Made by a program: the position numbers and the translations under genes
The notes under the pieces: model-generated
Databases searched by the model: none
What the model was told of the DNA's origin: nothing
What the model saw: the letters and a program-made list of their open reading frames with translations, nothing else
Shown: positions 1 through 8,417 of the stretch, in pieces
How the letters are laid out: the number at the start of each line of letters is the position of its first letter
Position numbering within the stretch: position 1 is the first letter of the stretch
From: Prevotella sp.
GTDB lineage: Bacteria > Bacteroidota > Bacteroidia > Bacteroidales > Bacteroidaceae
NCBI GenBank assembly: GCA_017618275.1
Contig: JAFZUS010000018.1
Span: forward strand, 17,107 to 81,106
Length of the DNA stretch: 64,000 bases
Direction: 5' to 3'

Positions 1-602
1 GCGAGGGTTCATTCATCCAGCCCACCTTCATCACCGACTATCCCGTTGAGATGTCTCCGCTCACCAAGATGCACCGCTCTAAGCCCGGCCTCACTGAGCG
101 TTTCGAGCTGATGGTGAATGGTAAGGAGTTGGCCAACGCCTACTCTGAGCTCAACGACCCCATCGACCAGGAGGAGCGTTTCATCGAGCAGATGAAGTTA
201 GCCGACAAGGGCGACGACGAGGCCATGATCATCGATCAGGACTTCCTGCGTGCCCTGCAGTATGGCATGCCTCCTACATTCGGTATTGGTATTGGTATCG
301 ACCGTCTGGTGATGTTGCTCACAGGTAAGTTCGCTATTGGTGAGGTCATGCTGTTCCCCCAGATGAAGCCTGAGAAGAAGATTCCTCAGTCAACACCTGC
401 CGAGTGGGCCGAGATTGGCGTCAGCGAAGAGTGGGTTCCCGTGCTGCGCAAAGCCGGTTTCAACCTCGTCCAGAACATCGCTACTGAGAAGGCTCAGGGA
501 CTCCAGCAGAAGATTGGCGACATCGTCAAGAAGTATAAACTGGAGATGCAAAAGCCAAGCGTCGATGAAGTCGCTGCCTGGATAGAGAAGGCACAAGCCT
601 AG
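1..602 (+). CDS. lysS: Lysyl-tRNA synthetase, class II (3' part)
   Basis: Charges tRNA-Lys with lysine in the cytoplasm. Only the last 199 codons lie in the window; the reading frame enters at base 3, so the gene starts upstream. The ending of the class II catalytic core is visible, with motif 3 read as [15 protein letters not shown] and the following MLFPQMKP. About 75 residues follow motif 3, whereas the E. coli enzyme stops soon after it; such a C-terminal tail is usual for Bacteroidales LysS as far as I recall. gpsA follows after 33 bp, and lysS, gpsA, pgi and the HAD gene read as one run on this strand. Confidence 0.95.
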   Translation, partial: EGSFIQPTFITDYPVEMSPLTKMHRSKPGLTERFELMVNGKELANAYSELNDPIDQEERFIEQMKLADKGDDEAMIIDQDFLRALQYGMPPTFGIGIGIDRLVMLLTGKFAIGEVMLFPQMKPEKKIPQSTPAEWAEIGVSEEWVPVLRKAGFNLVQNIATEKAQGLQQKIGDIVKKYKLEMQKPSVDEVAAWIEKAQA

Positions 603-633
603 GATTACCTAGGAAAACCTAGAATTACCTAGA
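598..633. repeat. Short tandem repeat, CCTAG every 10 bp
   Basis: CCTAG occurs at 598, 608, 618 and 628, exactly 10 bp apart, inside units such as ATTACCTAGG and ATTACCTAGA. The first copy contains the lysS stop codon and the last ends 2 bp before the gpsA start. It fills the whole gap between the two genes. Its role is unknown. Confidence 0.7.
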
Positions 634-635
634 TT

Positions 636-1631
636 ATGTATGACTGTGGTAAGATAGCAATCATTGGCGGCGGCAGTTGGGCAACTGCCATAGCCAAGAT
701 TGTGGTGACTCACACCCACCACATTGGCTGGTATATGCGTCGCGAAGACCGTATAGAAGACTTTCGTCGACTCGGTCATAACCCAGCCTATCTGACCAGT
801 ATTCATTTCGATATCAACGAGATACATTTTGAAAGTGATATCAATCGTATTGTCCAACAGTACGACACCCTAGTGTTCGTCACACCGTCTCCATATTTGA
901 AGGGGCACTTAAAGAAACTGAAGACACGGCTCCGCGACAAATATGTCATCACCGCCATCAAGGGTATTGTTCCCGACGAGAATCTTGTCTGCTCAGAATT
1001 CTTCCATCAGGTGTTTGATGTCCCCTATGACAACCTTGCCTGCATCGGCGGTCCTTCACACGCCGAGGAAGTGGCACTGGAACGTCTCTCCTACCTCACC
1101 GTAGGCTGTGCCGACCGTGAAAAAGCCCAGGCATTCGCCAATGTGCTTGCCAGTGATTTTATCAAGACCAAGACTTCCACGGATGTCATAGGCATCGAAT
1201 ACTCCAGTGTGCTAAAAAACGTTTATGCCATTGCTGCAGGTATCTGCAACGGCCTGAAATATGGCGACAATTTCCAGGCTGTACTGATGGCGAATGCGGT
1301 ACAGGAGATGAACCGTTTCCTCAAGGCCGTCCACCCCATTGAACGCAATGCCTACGACTCTGTCTATCTTGGCGATCTCCTAGTGACTGGCTATAGCAAT
1401 TTCTCACGTAACCGCACTTTTGGTACGATGATTGGAAAAGGCTATTCTGTTAAATCCGCCCAAATTGAGATGGAGATGATTGCCGAGGGATATTTCGGTA
1501 CGAAGTGTATGAAGGAAATCAACCGCCATTGGCACGTGAATATGCCCATCCTCGATGCAGTATATAATATCCTATACGAGCGCATCGCCCCACAAATCGA
1601 AATAAAATTATTAACAGATTCATTTAGATAA
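636..1631 (+). CDS. gpsA: NAD(P)-dependent glycerol-3-phosphate dehydrogenase
   Basis: Reduces dihydroxyacetone phosphate to sn-glycerol 3-phosphate, the backbone precursor of phospholipids. The Rossmann nucleotide motif GGGSWATA lies at residues 11-18; GGPSHAEEV and the catalytic-lysine segment SSVLKNVYAIAAGI are in the middle, followed by the C-terminal helical domain. The length of 331 residues is normal for the family. The start ATG follows the CCTAG repeat directly, and pgi begins 13 bp after the stop, so co-transcription with lysS and pgi is likely. Confidence 0.93.
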   Translation: MYDCGKIAIIGGGSWATAIAKIVVTHTHHIGWYMRREDRIEDFRRLGHNPAYLTSIHFDINEIHFESDINRIVQQYDTLVFVTPSPYLKGHLKKLKTRLRDKYVITAIKGIVPDENLVCSEFFHQVFDVPYDNLACIGGPSHAEEVALERLSYLTVGCADREKAQAFANVLASDFIKTKTSTDVIGIEYSSVLKNVYAIAAGICNGLKYGDNFQAVLMANAVQEMNRFLKAVHPIERNAYDSVYLGDLLVTGYSNFSRNRTFGTMIGKGYSVKSAQIEMEMIAEGYFGTKCMKEINRHWHVNMPILDAVYNILYERIAPQIEIKLLTDSFR

Positions 1632-1644
1632 CTAAACAAGTTCT

Positions 1645-3000
1645 ATGAGCAACATCAAATTAGACATCACAAAAGCCGCCTGCTTCCTCGAGGCTGGCGC
1701 AGTAAAGGCTTTCGAGCCGAAAGTGAAAGCCGCCCAACAGGCACTGGAAGAGGGCACATGCCCAGGTAACGACTTCTTAGGATGGCTCCATCTGCCCTCC
1801 AGCATCACCCCAGCCTTCCTCGACGAGTTGCAAACTTGTGCCAACACCTTGCGCGAAAACTGCGAGGCCATCGTCGTGGCTGGTATCGGAGGCTCTTACT
1901 TAGGTGCCCGTGCCGTTATCGAAGCCCTGAGCAATTCGTTTGCCTGGCTGGTTAATGATACCAAGAACCCCACCATTCTCTTCGCAGGAAATAATATTGG
2001 CGAGGACTATCTCTTCGAACTGACAGAGTATCTGAAAGATAAGAAGTTCGGTGTAATCAACATCTCCAAGAGTGGAACCACCACCGAGACCGCCCTCACC
2101 TTCCGTCTGTTGAAGAAACAGTGTGAGGCTCAGCGTGGTAAGGAGGAGGCCAAGAAGGTGATTGTGGCCATTACCGATGCCAAGAAAGGTGCTGCCCGTA
2201 CGTGCGCAGACAAAGAGGGCTATAAGAGTTTTATCATCCCCGACAATGTGGGTGGCCGTTTCTCTGTACTCACCCCAGTAGGTCTGCTACCTATCGCCTG
2301 CGCTGGTTTCGACATCAAAGAACTGGTAGGTGGTGCTCAGGATATGGAGAAGGCTTGTGCTCCAGATGTGCCATTTGCCGAGAATCCCGCCGCCCAGTAT
2401 GCAGCCGTGCGTAATGGACTTTACCAAAGTGGCAAGAAAATAGAGATCATGGTCAACTTCCAGCCTAAACTGCACTTTATGAGTGAGTGGTGGAAACAAC
2501 TCTACGGTGAGAGCGAGGGTAAGGATAAGAAAGGTATTTTCCCTGCAAGCGTCGACTTCACCACCGACCTGCACTCTATGGGACAATGGATCCAGGACGG
2601 CGAGCGTACCATCTTCGAAACGGTCATCAGCGTTGAGGAACCTGAGAAGAAACTGCTCTTCCCCAGCGATGAGGAGAATCTCGATGGACTGAACTTCCTC
2701 GCTGGCAAGCGTGTCGATGAAGTAAACAAGATGGCAGAATTAGGCACTAAACTGGCTCACGTGGACGGTGGTGTGCCTAACATCCGCATCACCATGCCTC
2801 GTCTCAATGAGCGCTACCTCGGACAACTCATCTACTTCTTCGAGATTGGCTGTGGCATCAGTGGCAATGTACTCGGTGTGAATCCTTTCAACCAGCCCGG
2901 TGTTGAGGCCTACAAGAAGAACATGTTTGCCCTGCTCGATAAACCCGGCTACGAGGCTGAAAGCAAAGCCATCAAAGAAAGACTTGCAAAAGAATCCTAG
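1645..3000 (+). CDS. pgi: Glucose-6-phosphate isomerase
   Basis: Interconverts glucose 6-phosphate and fructose 6-phosphate in glycolysis and gluconeogenesis. The two sugar isomerase (SIS) halves are clear: [11 protein letters not shown] near residue 80, the phosphate-binding SKSGTTTET near 142, [10 protein letters not shown] near 290, and the second signature ending in [19 protein letters not shown]. At 451 residues it belongs to the shorter form usual in Firmicutes and Bacteroidetes, not the roughly 550-residue proteobacterial form. It lies 13 bp after gpsA and 9 bp before the HAD gene. Confidence 0.96.
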   Translation: MSNIKLDITKAACFLEAGAVKAFEPKVKAAQQALEEGTCPGNDFLGWLHLPSSITPAFLDELQTCANTLRENCEAIVVAGIGGSYLGARAVIEALSNSFAWLVNDTKNPTILFAGNNIGEDYLFELTEYLKDKKFGVINISKSGTTTETALTFRLLKKQCEAQRGKEEAKKVIVAITDAKKGAARTCADKEGYKSFIIPDNVGGRFSVLTPVGLLPIACAGFDIKELVGGAQDMEKACAPDVPFAENPAAQYAAVRNGLYQSGKKIEIMVNFQPKLHFMSEWWKQLYGESEGKDKKGIFPASVDFTTDLHSMGQWIQDGERTIFETVISVEEPEKKLLFPSDEENLDGLNFLAGKRVDEVNKMAELGTKLAHVDGGVPNIRITMPRLNERYLGQLIYFFEIGCGISGNVLGVNPFNQPGVEAYKKNMFALLDKPGYEAESKAIKERLAKES

Positions 3001-3009
3001 AAAAAAAGA

Positions 3010-3744
3010 ATGTATCAACTCGCCATCAGGAAATACTTGGAAAGACACGGCTTTGAGGTACTACACCCCAAAGCCGTGCTCTTTGACATGGATGGCGTGC
3101 TCTACGACTCTATGCCCAATCACGCCATTGCCTGGCAACAGTCAATGGCGCAATTTGGCATCCAGATGACCAGCGATGATGCCTATGCGACAGAGGGAGC
3201 ACGGGGCGTGGATACTATCCGACAGATGGTGCAGCACCAGCAGGGGCGCGATATTGACGAGACCGAAGCCCAGCATATGTATGATGTCAAGAGTCAAATC
3301 TTCCATTCCCTACCAGAAGCCCCTATTATGCCAGGTATCTTCAACCTGATGCAGCAGATACAGGCTGATGGCATCCAGATTGGCGTGGTCACCGGTAGCG
3401 GACAACGCCCACTGATCCAACGGATCCTCAGCGATTTTAAAGACTTTGTCGATGAAGGGCACATCACCACAGCCTATGATGTAAAGCGTGGAAAACCAAA
3501 CCCTGACCCCTACCTCATGGGTCTGAAAAAGGCAGGAAACTTAAAGCCCTACGAGGCCATCGTCGTGGAGAATGCGCCATTTGGTATTCGTGCAGGTGTG
3601 GCAGCGAAGATATTCACCATTGCCGTCAACACAGGTCCCCTACCCGCACAAGTTCTCCTCGACGCCAATGCAGATCTACTTTTTCCAACCATGACCGAGT
3701 TCAGCCATCATTGGGAAGAACTCTTCCGAATAACGTATTTCTGA
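3010..3744 (+). CDS. HAD-superfamily sugar-phosphate phosphatase or phosphomutase
   Basis: A HAD hydrolase of the beta-phosphoglucomutase-like subfamily. The nucleophile motif I is DMDGVLYDS (first Asp nucleophile, second Asp acid/base), motif II VTGSGQ, motif III lysine in KRGKPNPDPY, and motif IV in VVENAPFGIRAG, where E and N replace the usual acidic pair. The helical cap lies between motifs I and II. About 20 residues precede the core. The substrate cannot be read from sequence, though the place behind pgi fits a sugar phosphate. Its last 37 bp overlap the 3' end of the convergent permease gene. Confidence 0.85.
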   Translation: MYQLAIRKYLERHGFEVLHPKAVLFDMDGVLYDSMPNHAIAWQQSMAQFGIQMTSDDAYATEGARGVDTIRQMVQHQQGRDIDETEAQHMYDVKSQIFHSLPEAPIMPGIFNLMQQIQADGIQIGVVTGSGQRPLIQRILSDFKDFVDEGHITTAYDVKRGKPNPDPYLMGLKKAGNLKPYEAIVVENAPFGIRAGVAAKIFTIAVNTGPLPAQVLLDANADLLFPTMTEFSHHWEELFRITYF

Positions 3745-4796
3745 TAATAGGTAATCAGCAGTGTGGTCAAAGGTAGGGCAATTATCATACCGAGAATACC
3801 CAGCAGCGACCCCCAAATGGATAGTGACAACAGGATAATGGCGGAGTTGAGGCCCGTCACATGTCCCATGATTTTCGGCGTTAAGAAAGTGTCCTGAATA
3901 ATCTGTACAACGGCAAACACAACCAAAACCAGCAACATAATGAACCAAAAATTCTGACCTGTGTCAGCCGCTTTCACGATGGCCAACAAAATGGCTGGAA
4001 TGAAACCGATTAACTGCAGATAGGGCACCATATTCAGTAGTCCGATAAACATACCCAAACCAACGGCTATGGGAAAGTCGATGATGAGGAAACCGATACT
4101 GAATAAAATGCCAACGCAGAGAGCAACCAGTGCCTGACCACGGAAATACTTATTCATACCTGTCTGCACATCGCTGACCAACTGAAGCGCAAAAGCACGA
4201 TAACGCTCTGGCAAGAGGTTGGGCCATCCGCTACAGATATCCTCATAGTCTAATAATATAAATAAGGTGTAGAGTATCACCATTGTCACAGTGAAAATAC
4301 TTGATACAATACTGACAGACTGGGTTATGACATCCCAGAGTTTCGGTACGGTGGCCTTCACGCCTTCAAGAAATCCCTCATGAGTGACAATGCCCTTGAT
4401 GTCATCGACAGTGAGGTGACGGCGCACAAAGTCCTCTACCGTATCTGGGATATTGCTCATCAGAGTCGACTGCGACAGATACTCCACCAACAAATCCTTC
4501 ACCCGCATACTCTCATCCACCATCGGGGGAATCATCAGCATGAAGACACCCGTCAGTACGAGACCCACCACAATGAAGGCTGATAGAATGCCAAGGATAC
4601 GGTACTTCATCCGACAACGGTACTGGAAGAACTTCACTAATGGGAATAGCAAGTATGCAATCAGCCATGCCAAGAAGAACGGCACAAGTACCGTACTCAG
4701 TCGGTTGAGCAACATGACGATACCCGTTATCACTATCGCCCAGAGAATGCCTCGGACGACATTGTCAAATGTAAATTTCGTACGTCCCTCTATCAT
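3708..4796 (-). CDS. AI-2E family (PerM/YdiK-like) membrane permease
   Basis: An integral inner-membrane protein of the AI-2E transporter family (PF01594). It has a hydrophobic N-terminal pair of helices, a soluble stretch in the middle (about residues 95-180) and a cluster of helices to the end, including the GLLNMVPYLQLIG segment typical of the family. 362 residues is normal. Members include the quorum-signal exporter TqsA and Na+/H+ antiporters, so the substrate is open. Its ATG overlaps the stop of the upstream lipoprotein gene by 4 bp (ATGA), so the two are translationally coupled. The 3' end overlaps the HAD gene. Confidence 0.88.
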   Translation of the reverse strand: MIEGRTKFTFDNVVRGILWAIVITGIVMLLNRLSTVLVPFFLAWLIAYLLFPLVKFFQYRCRMKYRILGILSAFIVVGLVLTGVFMLMIPPMVDESMRVKDLLVEYLSQSTLMSNIPDTVEDFVRRHLTVDDIKGIVTHEGFLEGVKATVPKLWDVITQSVSIVSSIFTVTMVILYTLFILLDYEDICSGWPNLLPERYRAFALQLVSDVQTGMNKYFRGQALVALCVGILFSIGFLIIDFPIAVGLGMFIGLLNMVPYLQLIGFIPAILLAIVKAADTGQNFWFIMLLVLVVFAVVQIIQDTFLTPKIMGHVTGLNSAIILLSLSIWGSLLGILGMIIALPLTTLLITYYQKYVIRKSSSQ

Positions 4797-5368
4797 ATCT
4801 CGTCTTCGTCATTGACATTATCACGGGGAGCGTTTCCGTCGCCATAGGTATCTAAATCAGTATCACGACGTATCCCCACTTCTCCCTGACTGCTGACAGT
4901 CACCACCATCGGTATATATTCGTCTGTCTGGGGATGACAGACACTGGCAGCAAAGAAAAGGTTGGCACCCTCCATCTTGTCGAACACCAGTCCCTCAAGA
5001 ATACCAGTCTGACGATAGTCGTTGTCAAGGTAAGCATCAAAAGCGGCCTTCGTGAAGACACGATTAAAAAACACAGACCCGTCAGCACGCATGATGCGGA
5101 GCGAGATACGGTTGTCGACAAACTTCTGCCCCGTTTCATCCTTTACCATCTTAAGACTGTCATCAGGCACACGGCGAATCTCCACCTGATAGTTCTTGTC
5201 GAGCCACTTGACATCTGTTGTCTGGGCATACTCTTGCATCTTGATTGGAGCCTGCAGTTTGGGCTGCTCGACTTTAGGGGCGATAATGTCATTACTCTTT
5301 TTCTTCTCACTACACCCTATTATCAGCATAGAAGCAACTGCCATCCACAGTATCTGAATTCTTTTCAT
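4793..5368 (-). CDS. Lipoprotein, DUF4738-like
   Basis: A predicted lipoprotein of 191 residues. The start MKRIQILWMAVAS was chosen over an ATG 57 bp upstream because it gives a proper signal peptide with lipobox LIIGC, and because the -7 element at 5394-5401 would sit inside the longer version. The mature part is mixed alpha/beta and ends in an acidic tail rich in D, E and N. It resembles the Bacteroidetes DUF4738 family from memory. Function is unknown; coupling to the permease by an ATGA overlap suggests a joint role. Confidence 0.75.
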   Translation of the reverse strand: MKRIQILWMAVASMLIIGCSEKKKSNDIIAPKVEQPKLQAPIKMQEYAQTTDVKWLDKNYQVEIRRVPDDSLKMVKDETGQKFVDNRISLRIMRADGSVFFNRVFTKAAFDAYLDNDYRQTGILEGLVFDKMEGANLFFAASVCHPQTDEYIPMVVTVSSQGEVGIRRDTDLDTYGDGNAPRDNVNDEDEI

Positions 5369-5393
5369 AATCGTAACATAATGGTTTCGAGGA

Positions 5394-5401
5394 CAAAGGT
5401 A
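5394..5401 (-). promoter_or_regulatory. -7 promoter element of the lipoprotein-permease operon
   Basis: TACCTTTG read on the minus strand matches the Bacteroidetes -7 consensus TAnnTTTG, 25 bp upstream of the start codon. No clear -33 TTTG is seen. Confidence 0.6.
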
Positions 5402-5458
5402 CGAAAAAAAGTGAAAACAGAACAACGAAAACAGAAAAAAACAGCATCTGATACCAAA

Positions 5459-5485
5459 AAAGCCTGCTTTTCACAAGCAGGCTTT
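5459..5485 (-). terminator. Rho-independent terminator hairpin
   Basis: Perfect 11-bp arms AAAGCCTGCTT and AAGCAGGCTTT around a 5-nt loop. Read on the minus strand the stem runs into six T, which marks a terminator of a minus-strand transcript. No minus-strand gene lies directly upstream, so it probably ends a short RNA coming from about 5600. The plus-strand side has only a broken T tract. Confidence 0.65.
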
Positions 5486-5655
5486 CTCATTTTGTTATCT
5501 GAAACCTAAATCTTAATACCTAAATGTATATTACTAACCAATTGAAAGGACAGGCACGCTTGCCATTTACATCCTTTTGACGCACCTATGGACGGAAAGT
5601 TTATTCATCCAGCAAAATAATTTGTGTTTTTTAAGGCAATTCGACATATTTTTAC

Positions 5656-5663
5656 TACCTTTG
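5656..5663 (+). promoter_or_regulatory. -7 promoter element of the DUF4230 pair
   Basis: TACCTTTG lies 20 bp before the ATG at 5684. It also argues against an upstream ATG at 5624, which would put the promoter inside the coding region. No -33 TTTG at the right spacing is visible. Confidence 0.65.
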
Positions 5664-5683
5664 CCCGTAAATTTAGCAATCAG

Positions 5684-6346
5684 ATGAAAAAGGGCTGTCT
5701 TTTTATCGCATTGGTATGTATGTTGTTCTGCGCCTGCAACGAGGGAGAGGAACAGAAGGCAGAACAAACCGGCTATCAGAGCATCGACACCGTGCCGATG
5801 CTGGTGATGCAGGTACAGAAGTGTTCGAAACTCTACACCTCAGAATTCAAGGTACACAAGATTGTGACCCACGATGACGTGGTGCGCCTGAAAGGATCTG
5901 TGCTGCGTCAGGACTACAACATCAAGATTCCACTAGGTGATCGGAAGATTGCCATTCCAATGGATGCCACCCTAAAAGCCTACATCGATTTCAGCCAGTT
6001 CTCTGACAAGAACATCGAGCGGAGGGGTGACAAGATTACCATTCTCCTGCCTGACCCCAAGGTGACGATGACCAGTTCCAAGATCGACCAGAAGAACATA
6101 CGCCACTATGTGGCCTTTGCCCGTGCCCATTTCAGCGATGCAGAGATGACGGACTATGAACAGCAGGGGCGTGCCGCCATCATCCAGAGCATCCCCGATC
6201 TGGGAATCATCGAGATAGCAAAGGAGAATGCCGCCAGGGTACTCGTCCCCATGCTCGTACAACTTGGCTATCGGGAGGAGAATATCACCATCGCCTTCCG
6301 CAAGGAGTTTAACCAGAACAATATCATGAGACTTTTAGAACCATGA
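5684..6346 (+). CDS. DUF4230 lipoprotein
   Basis: A 220-residue predicted lipoprotein; the start at MKKGC gives a signal peptide with lipobox LFCAC followed by Asn. The body matches the DUF4230 family (PF14014): a short beta domain with KIPLGDRKIAIPMDATLKAYIDF, a segment ITILLPDPKVTMTSSKID, then a long amphipathic helix and a final VLVPMLVQLGY segment. The biochemical role of DUF4230 is not known. The stop overlaps the start of a second DUF4230 gene by 4 bp, so the two form a tandem pair. Confidence 0.82.
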   Translation: MKKGCLFIALVCMLFCACNEGEEQKAEQTGYQSIDTVPMLVMQVQKCSKLYTSEFKVHKIVTHDDVVRLKGSVLRQDYNIKIPLGDRKIAIPMDATLKAYIDFSQFSDKNIERRGDKITILLPDPKVTMTSSKIDQKNIRHYVAFARAHFSDAEMTDYEQQGRAAIIQSIPDLGIIEIAKENAARVLVPMLVQLGYREENITIAFRKEFNQNNIMRLLEP

Positions 6347-6933
6347 GAAAAGATACATTAAAAAAGCCCGACCTTGTAAAGATACTGGCACTCATTGCCT
6401 TTATCCTTGTGTTTGTATGGCTGGTCTTCTTCGAAAAAGACAACACTGTGGAACTCGGAGTTGATAATCAGATTGACGTTACCCCGACACAGATAGAGAG
6501 CATCAAGGAGATTGGAGAATGGGAGTTCCTCAGCATCAGCAATGAGGAACTGGTCGATACCATCCGCAAGGGCATTCTCAGTGATGACCATTTGGTACGT
6601 ATCTATTATGGTACTCTGAGACTGGGCATCAACATGCACCAAGTAAAACCACGTTGGCTAACCGTACAGGGCGACACCGTCACAGCCGTCCTGCCGAAGG
6701 TGGGCCTGCTTGACAAAGACTTCATCGACGAGGCTCGCACGAAATCCTTCTACGAGAGTGGCAGATGGCAGGCAAAGGACAGGGAGGCCATGTATAGGAA
6801 AGCCTATCGCCAGATGCTGAAACGCTGTCTGACCCCCGCCAACTTAAAGACAGCCCAAGAGAACGCTGAAGCCCAATTCCGCAAGATGATGCTCTCGATG
6901 GGCTACAAGAACGTACAGATATCATTTGAATAA
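6343..6933 (+). CDS. DUF4230 membrane-anchored protein
   Basis: A second DUF4230 member of 196 residues. In place of a lipobox it has an N-terminal transmembrane anchor (about residues 12-29, ILALIAFILVFVWLVFF), so both pair partners would display the domain on the outer face of the inner membrane or in the periplasm. The order of elements (beta domain, PKVGLLDKDFIDEART, helical tail ending MLSMGYKNVQISF) follows its neighbour. ATGA overlap with the upstream gene and 12 bp to the symporter suggest one operon. Function unknown. Confidence 0.8.
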   Translation: MRKDTLKKPDLVKILALIAFILVFVWLVFFEKDNTVELGVDNQIDVTPTQIESIKEIGEWEFLSISNEELVDTIRKGILSDDHLVRIYYGTLRLGINMHQVKPRWLTVQGDTVTAVLPKVGLLDKDFIDEARTKSFYESGRWQAKDREAMYRKAYRQMLKRCLTPANLKTAQENAEAQFRKMMLSMGYKNVQISFE

Positions 6934-6945
6934 TAAAACACAAAG

Positions 6946-8328
6946 ATGGACGGACTAAATGAATTCTTCACCGAACTGAGCGGTCTGCTGTGGGGCTGGC
7001 CGATGATCATATTACTTTTAGGAACCCATATTTACCTGACCATCATCCTACGTTTCCCACAACTGAGGATATTTACAGCCATCCGGCTCTCCATCAAACG
7101 CGACCCAGGAGCCATAGGCGACGTATCGCAGTTCGGTTCCCTAGCAACAGCATTGGCAGCCACCATCGGCACAGGCAATATTATCGGCGTGGCAACCGCC
7201 ATCGCACTGGGTGGCCCGGGTGCCGTACTATGGTGCTGGCTGACAGGCGTCTTCGGCATCTCTACGAAATATGCCGAGGGACTATTAGCCATCAAATACA
7301 GGGTACAGACCAAAAGCGGAAAGATGATTGGAGGCCCGATGTACGCATTGGAGCGAGGTCTCGGATGGAAATGGTTGGCCGTACTTTTTGCCATCTTCAC
7401 AGCCTGTGCCTCCTTCGGTATAGGCAACACCGTTCAGGCCAATGCCATCGCCACGCTGGCACATGAGAGTTACGAGATATCACCTTACCTGACTGGTGCC
7501 TTTATCTGTCTGATGACGGGAGCCGTTGTCTTAGGCGGCGTAAAGAGCATTGCCCGTGTCTGTGGCATGCTCGTACCCTTCATGGCTTTCTTCTACGTCA
7601 TCGGCTGTCTTGTGATTCTTGGGATAAATATCCATTATGTGTGGCCAGCCGTCAAACTGATTGTGGTGTCTGCCTTCAATCCTCAGGCTGCTGGAGGCGG
7701 CTTTGCAGGAGGTACGGTGATGATGGCAGCCCGCTTCGGTATCGCAAGGGGACTCTTCTCGAATGAGTCGGGTCTCGGTTCGGCCCCTATCGTGGCTGCT
7801 GCCGCACAGACGCGTAACCCCGTACGTCAGGCACTGGTCTCCTCAAGCGGCACTTTCTGGGACACGGTGGTCATCTGTGCCCTGACAGGACTGGTCATCG
7901 TAAGCAGTATTATTGCCTATCCAGAAATTGACTTTGAGAACGGCGCCACCCTTACCAAAGCAGCCTTCTCAAAAATCCCTGTCGTAGGAACGCCACTACT
8001 CACTTTTGGTCTGCTCACCTTTGCCTTCTCCACCATCCTCGGATGGTGCTATTATGGTGAGAAGGCTGTGGAATATCTAAAGGGGAAACGATGGGTCATC
8101 GCCTACCGCGTCATCTATATCGCTGCTGTCTTCATCGGAAGCATCATCAATCTGGCAGTTGTCTGGAACTTTGCCGACTGCATGAACGCACTGATGGCTA
8201 TACCCAACCTGCTCTCACTGCTCTTTTTGAGCGGCATCATTGTTCACGAGACGAGAAAGTACCTGTGGCGTGACCGTCTGGATGCAACCGACAGCAGCCA
8301 AGACTTCCAGTCGGCAAACGGGACCTGA
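6946..8328 (+). CDS. Alanine/glycine:cation symporter (AGCS family)
   Basis: A Na+-coupled amino acid importer (PF01235), 460 residues with about ten transmembrane helices. The family signature is plain: GSLATALAATIGTGNIIGVA near residues 63-82, GGPGAVLWCWLTGVFG, KMIGGPMYALERGLG, and the N-E-S-GLGSAPI segment near residue 275. Substrate is probably alanine or glycine, from the family. It follows the DUF4230 pair by 12 bp and may be transcribed with it. Confidence 0.93.
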   Translation: MDGLNEFFTELSGLLWGWPMIILLLGTHIYLTIILRFPQLRIFTAIRLSIKRDPGAIGDVSQFGSLATALAATIGTGNIIGVATAIALGGPGAVLWCWLTGVFGISTKYAEGLLAIKYRVQTKSGKMIGGPMYALERGLGWKWLAVLFAIFTACASFGIGNTVQANAIATLAHESYEISPYLTGAFICLMTGAVVLGGVKSIARVCGMLVPFMAFFYVIGCLVILGINIHYVWPAVKLIVVSAFNPQAAGGGFAGGTVMMAARFGIARGLFSNESGLGSAPIVAAAAQTRNPVRQALVSSSGTFWDTVVICALTGLVIVSSIIAYPEIDFENGATLTKAAFSKIPVVGTPLLTFGLLTFAFSTILGWCYYGEKAVEYLKGKRWVIAYRVIYIAAVFIGSIINLAVVWNFADCMNALMAIPNLLSLLFLSGIIVHETRKYLWRDRLDATDSSQDFQSANGT

Positions 8329-8359
8329 ATACAAAAAAACAAAAAAATGTGCGTATTAT

Positions 8360-8390
8360 TTTGTATTTCCCCGAATTTATACTATCTTTG
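8360..8390 (+). promoter_or_regulatory. Promoter of the TPR histidine kinase
   Basis: -33 TTTG (8360-8363) and -7 TATCTTTG (8383-8390) are 19 bp apart, the canonical Bacteroidetes arrangement, 27 bp before the start codon. Confidence 0.8.
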
Positions 8391-8417
8391 CAGAGGAATA
8401 ACAACTACCTGTCAATC

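Noticed and set aside
1528-1545. TTGGCACG resembling a sigma-54 -24 element inside gpsA
   Set aside because: No TTGC at the -12 position and it lies within coding sequence.
4934-5509. 191-codon plus-strand open frame opposite the DUF4738-like lipoprotein gene
   Set aside because: Covers the lipoprotein signal peptide, promoter and terminator in antisense; no domain recognised.
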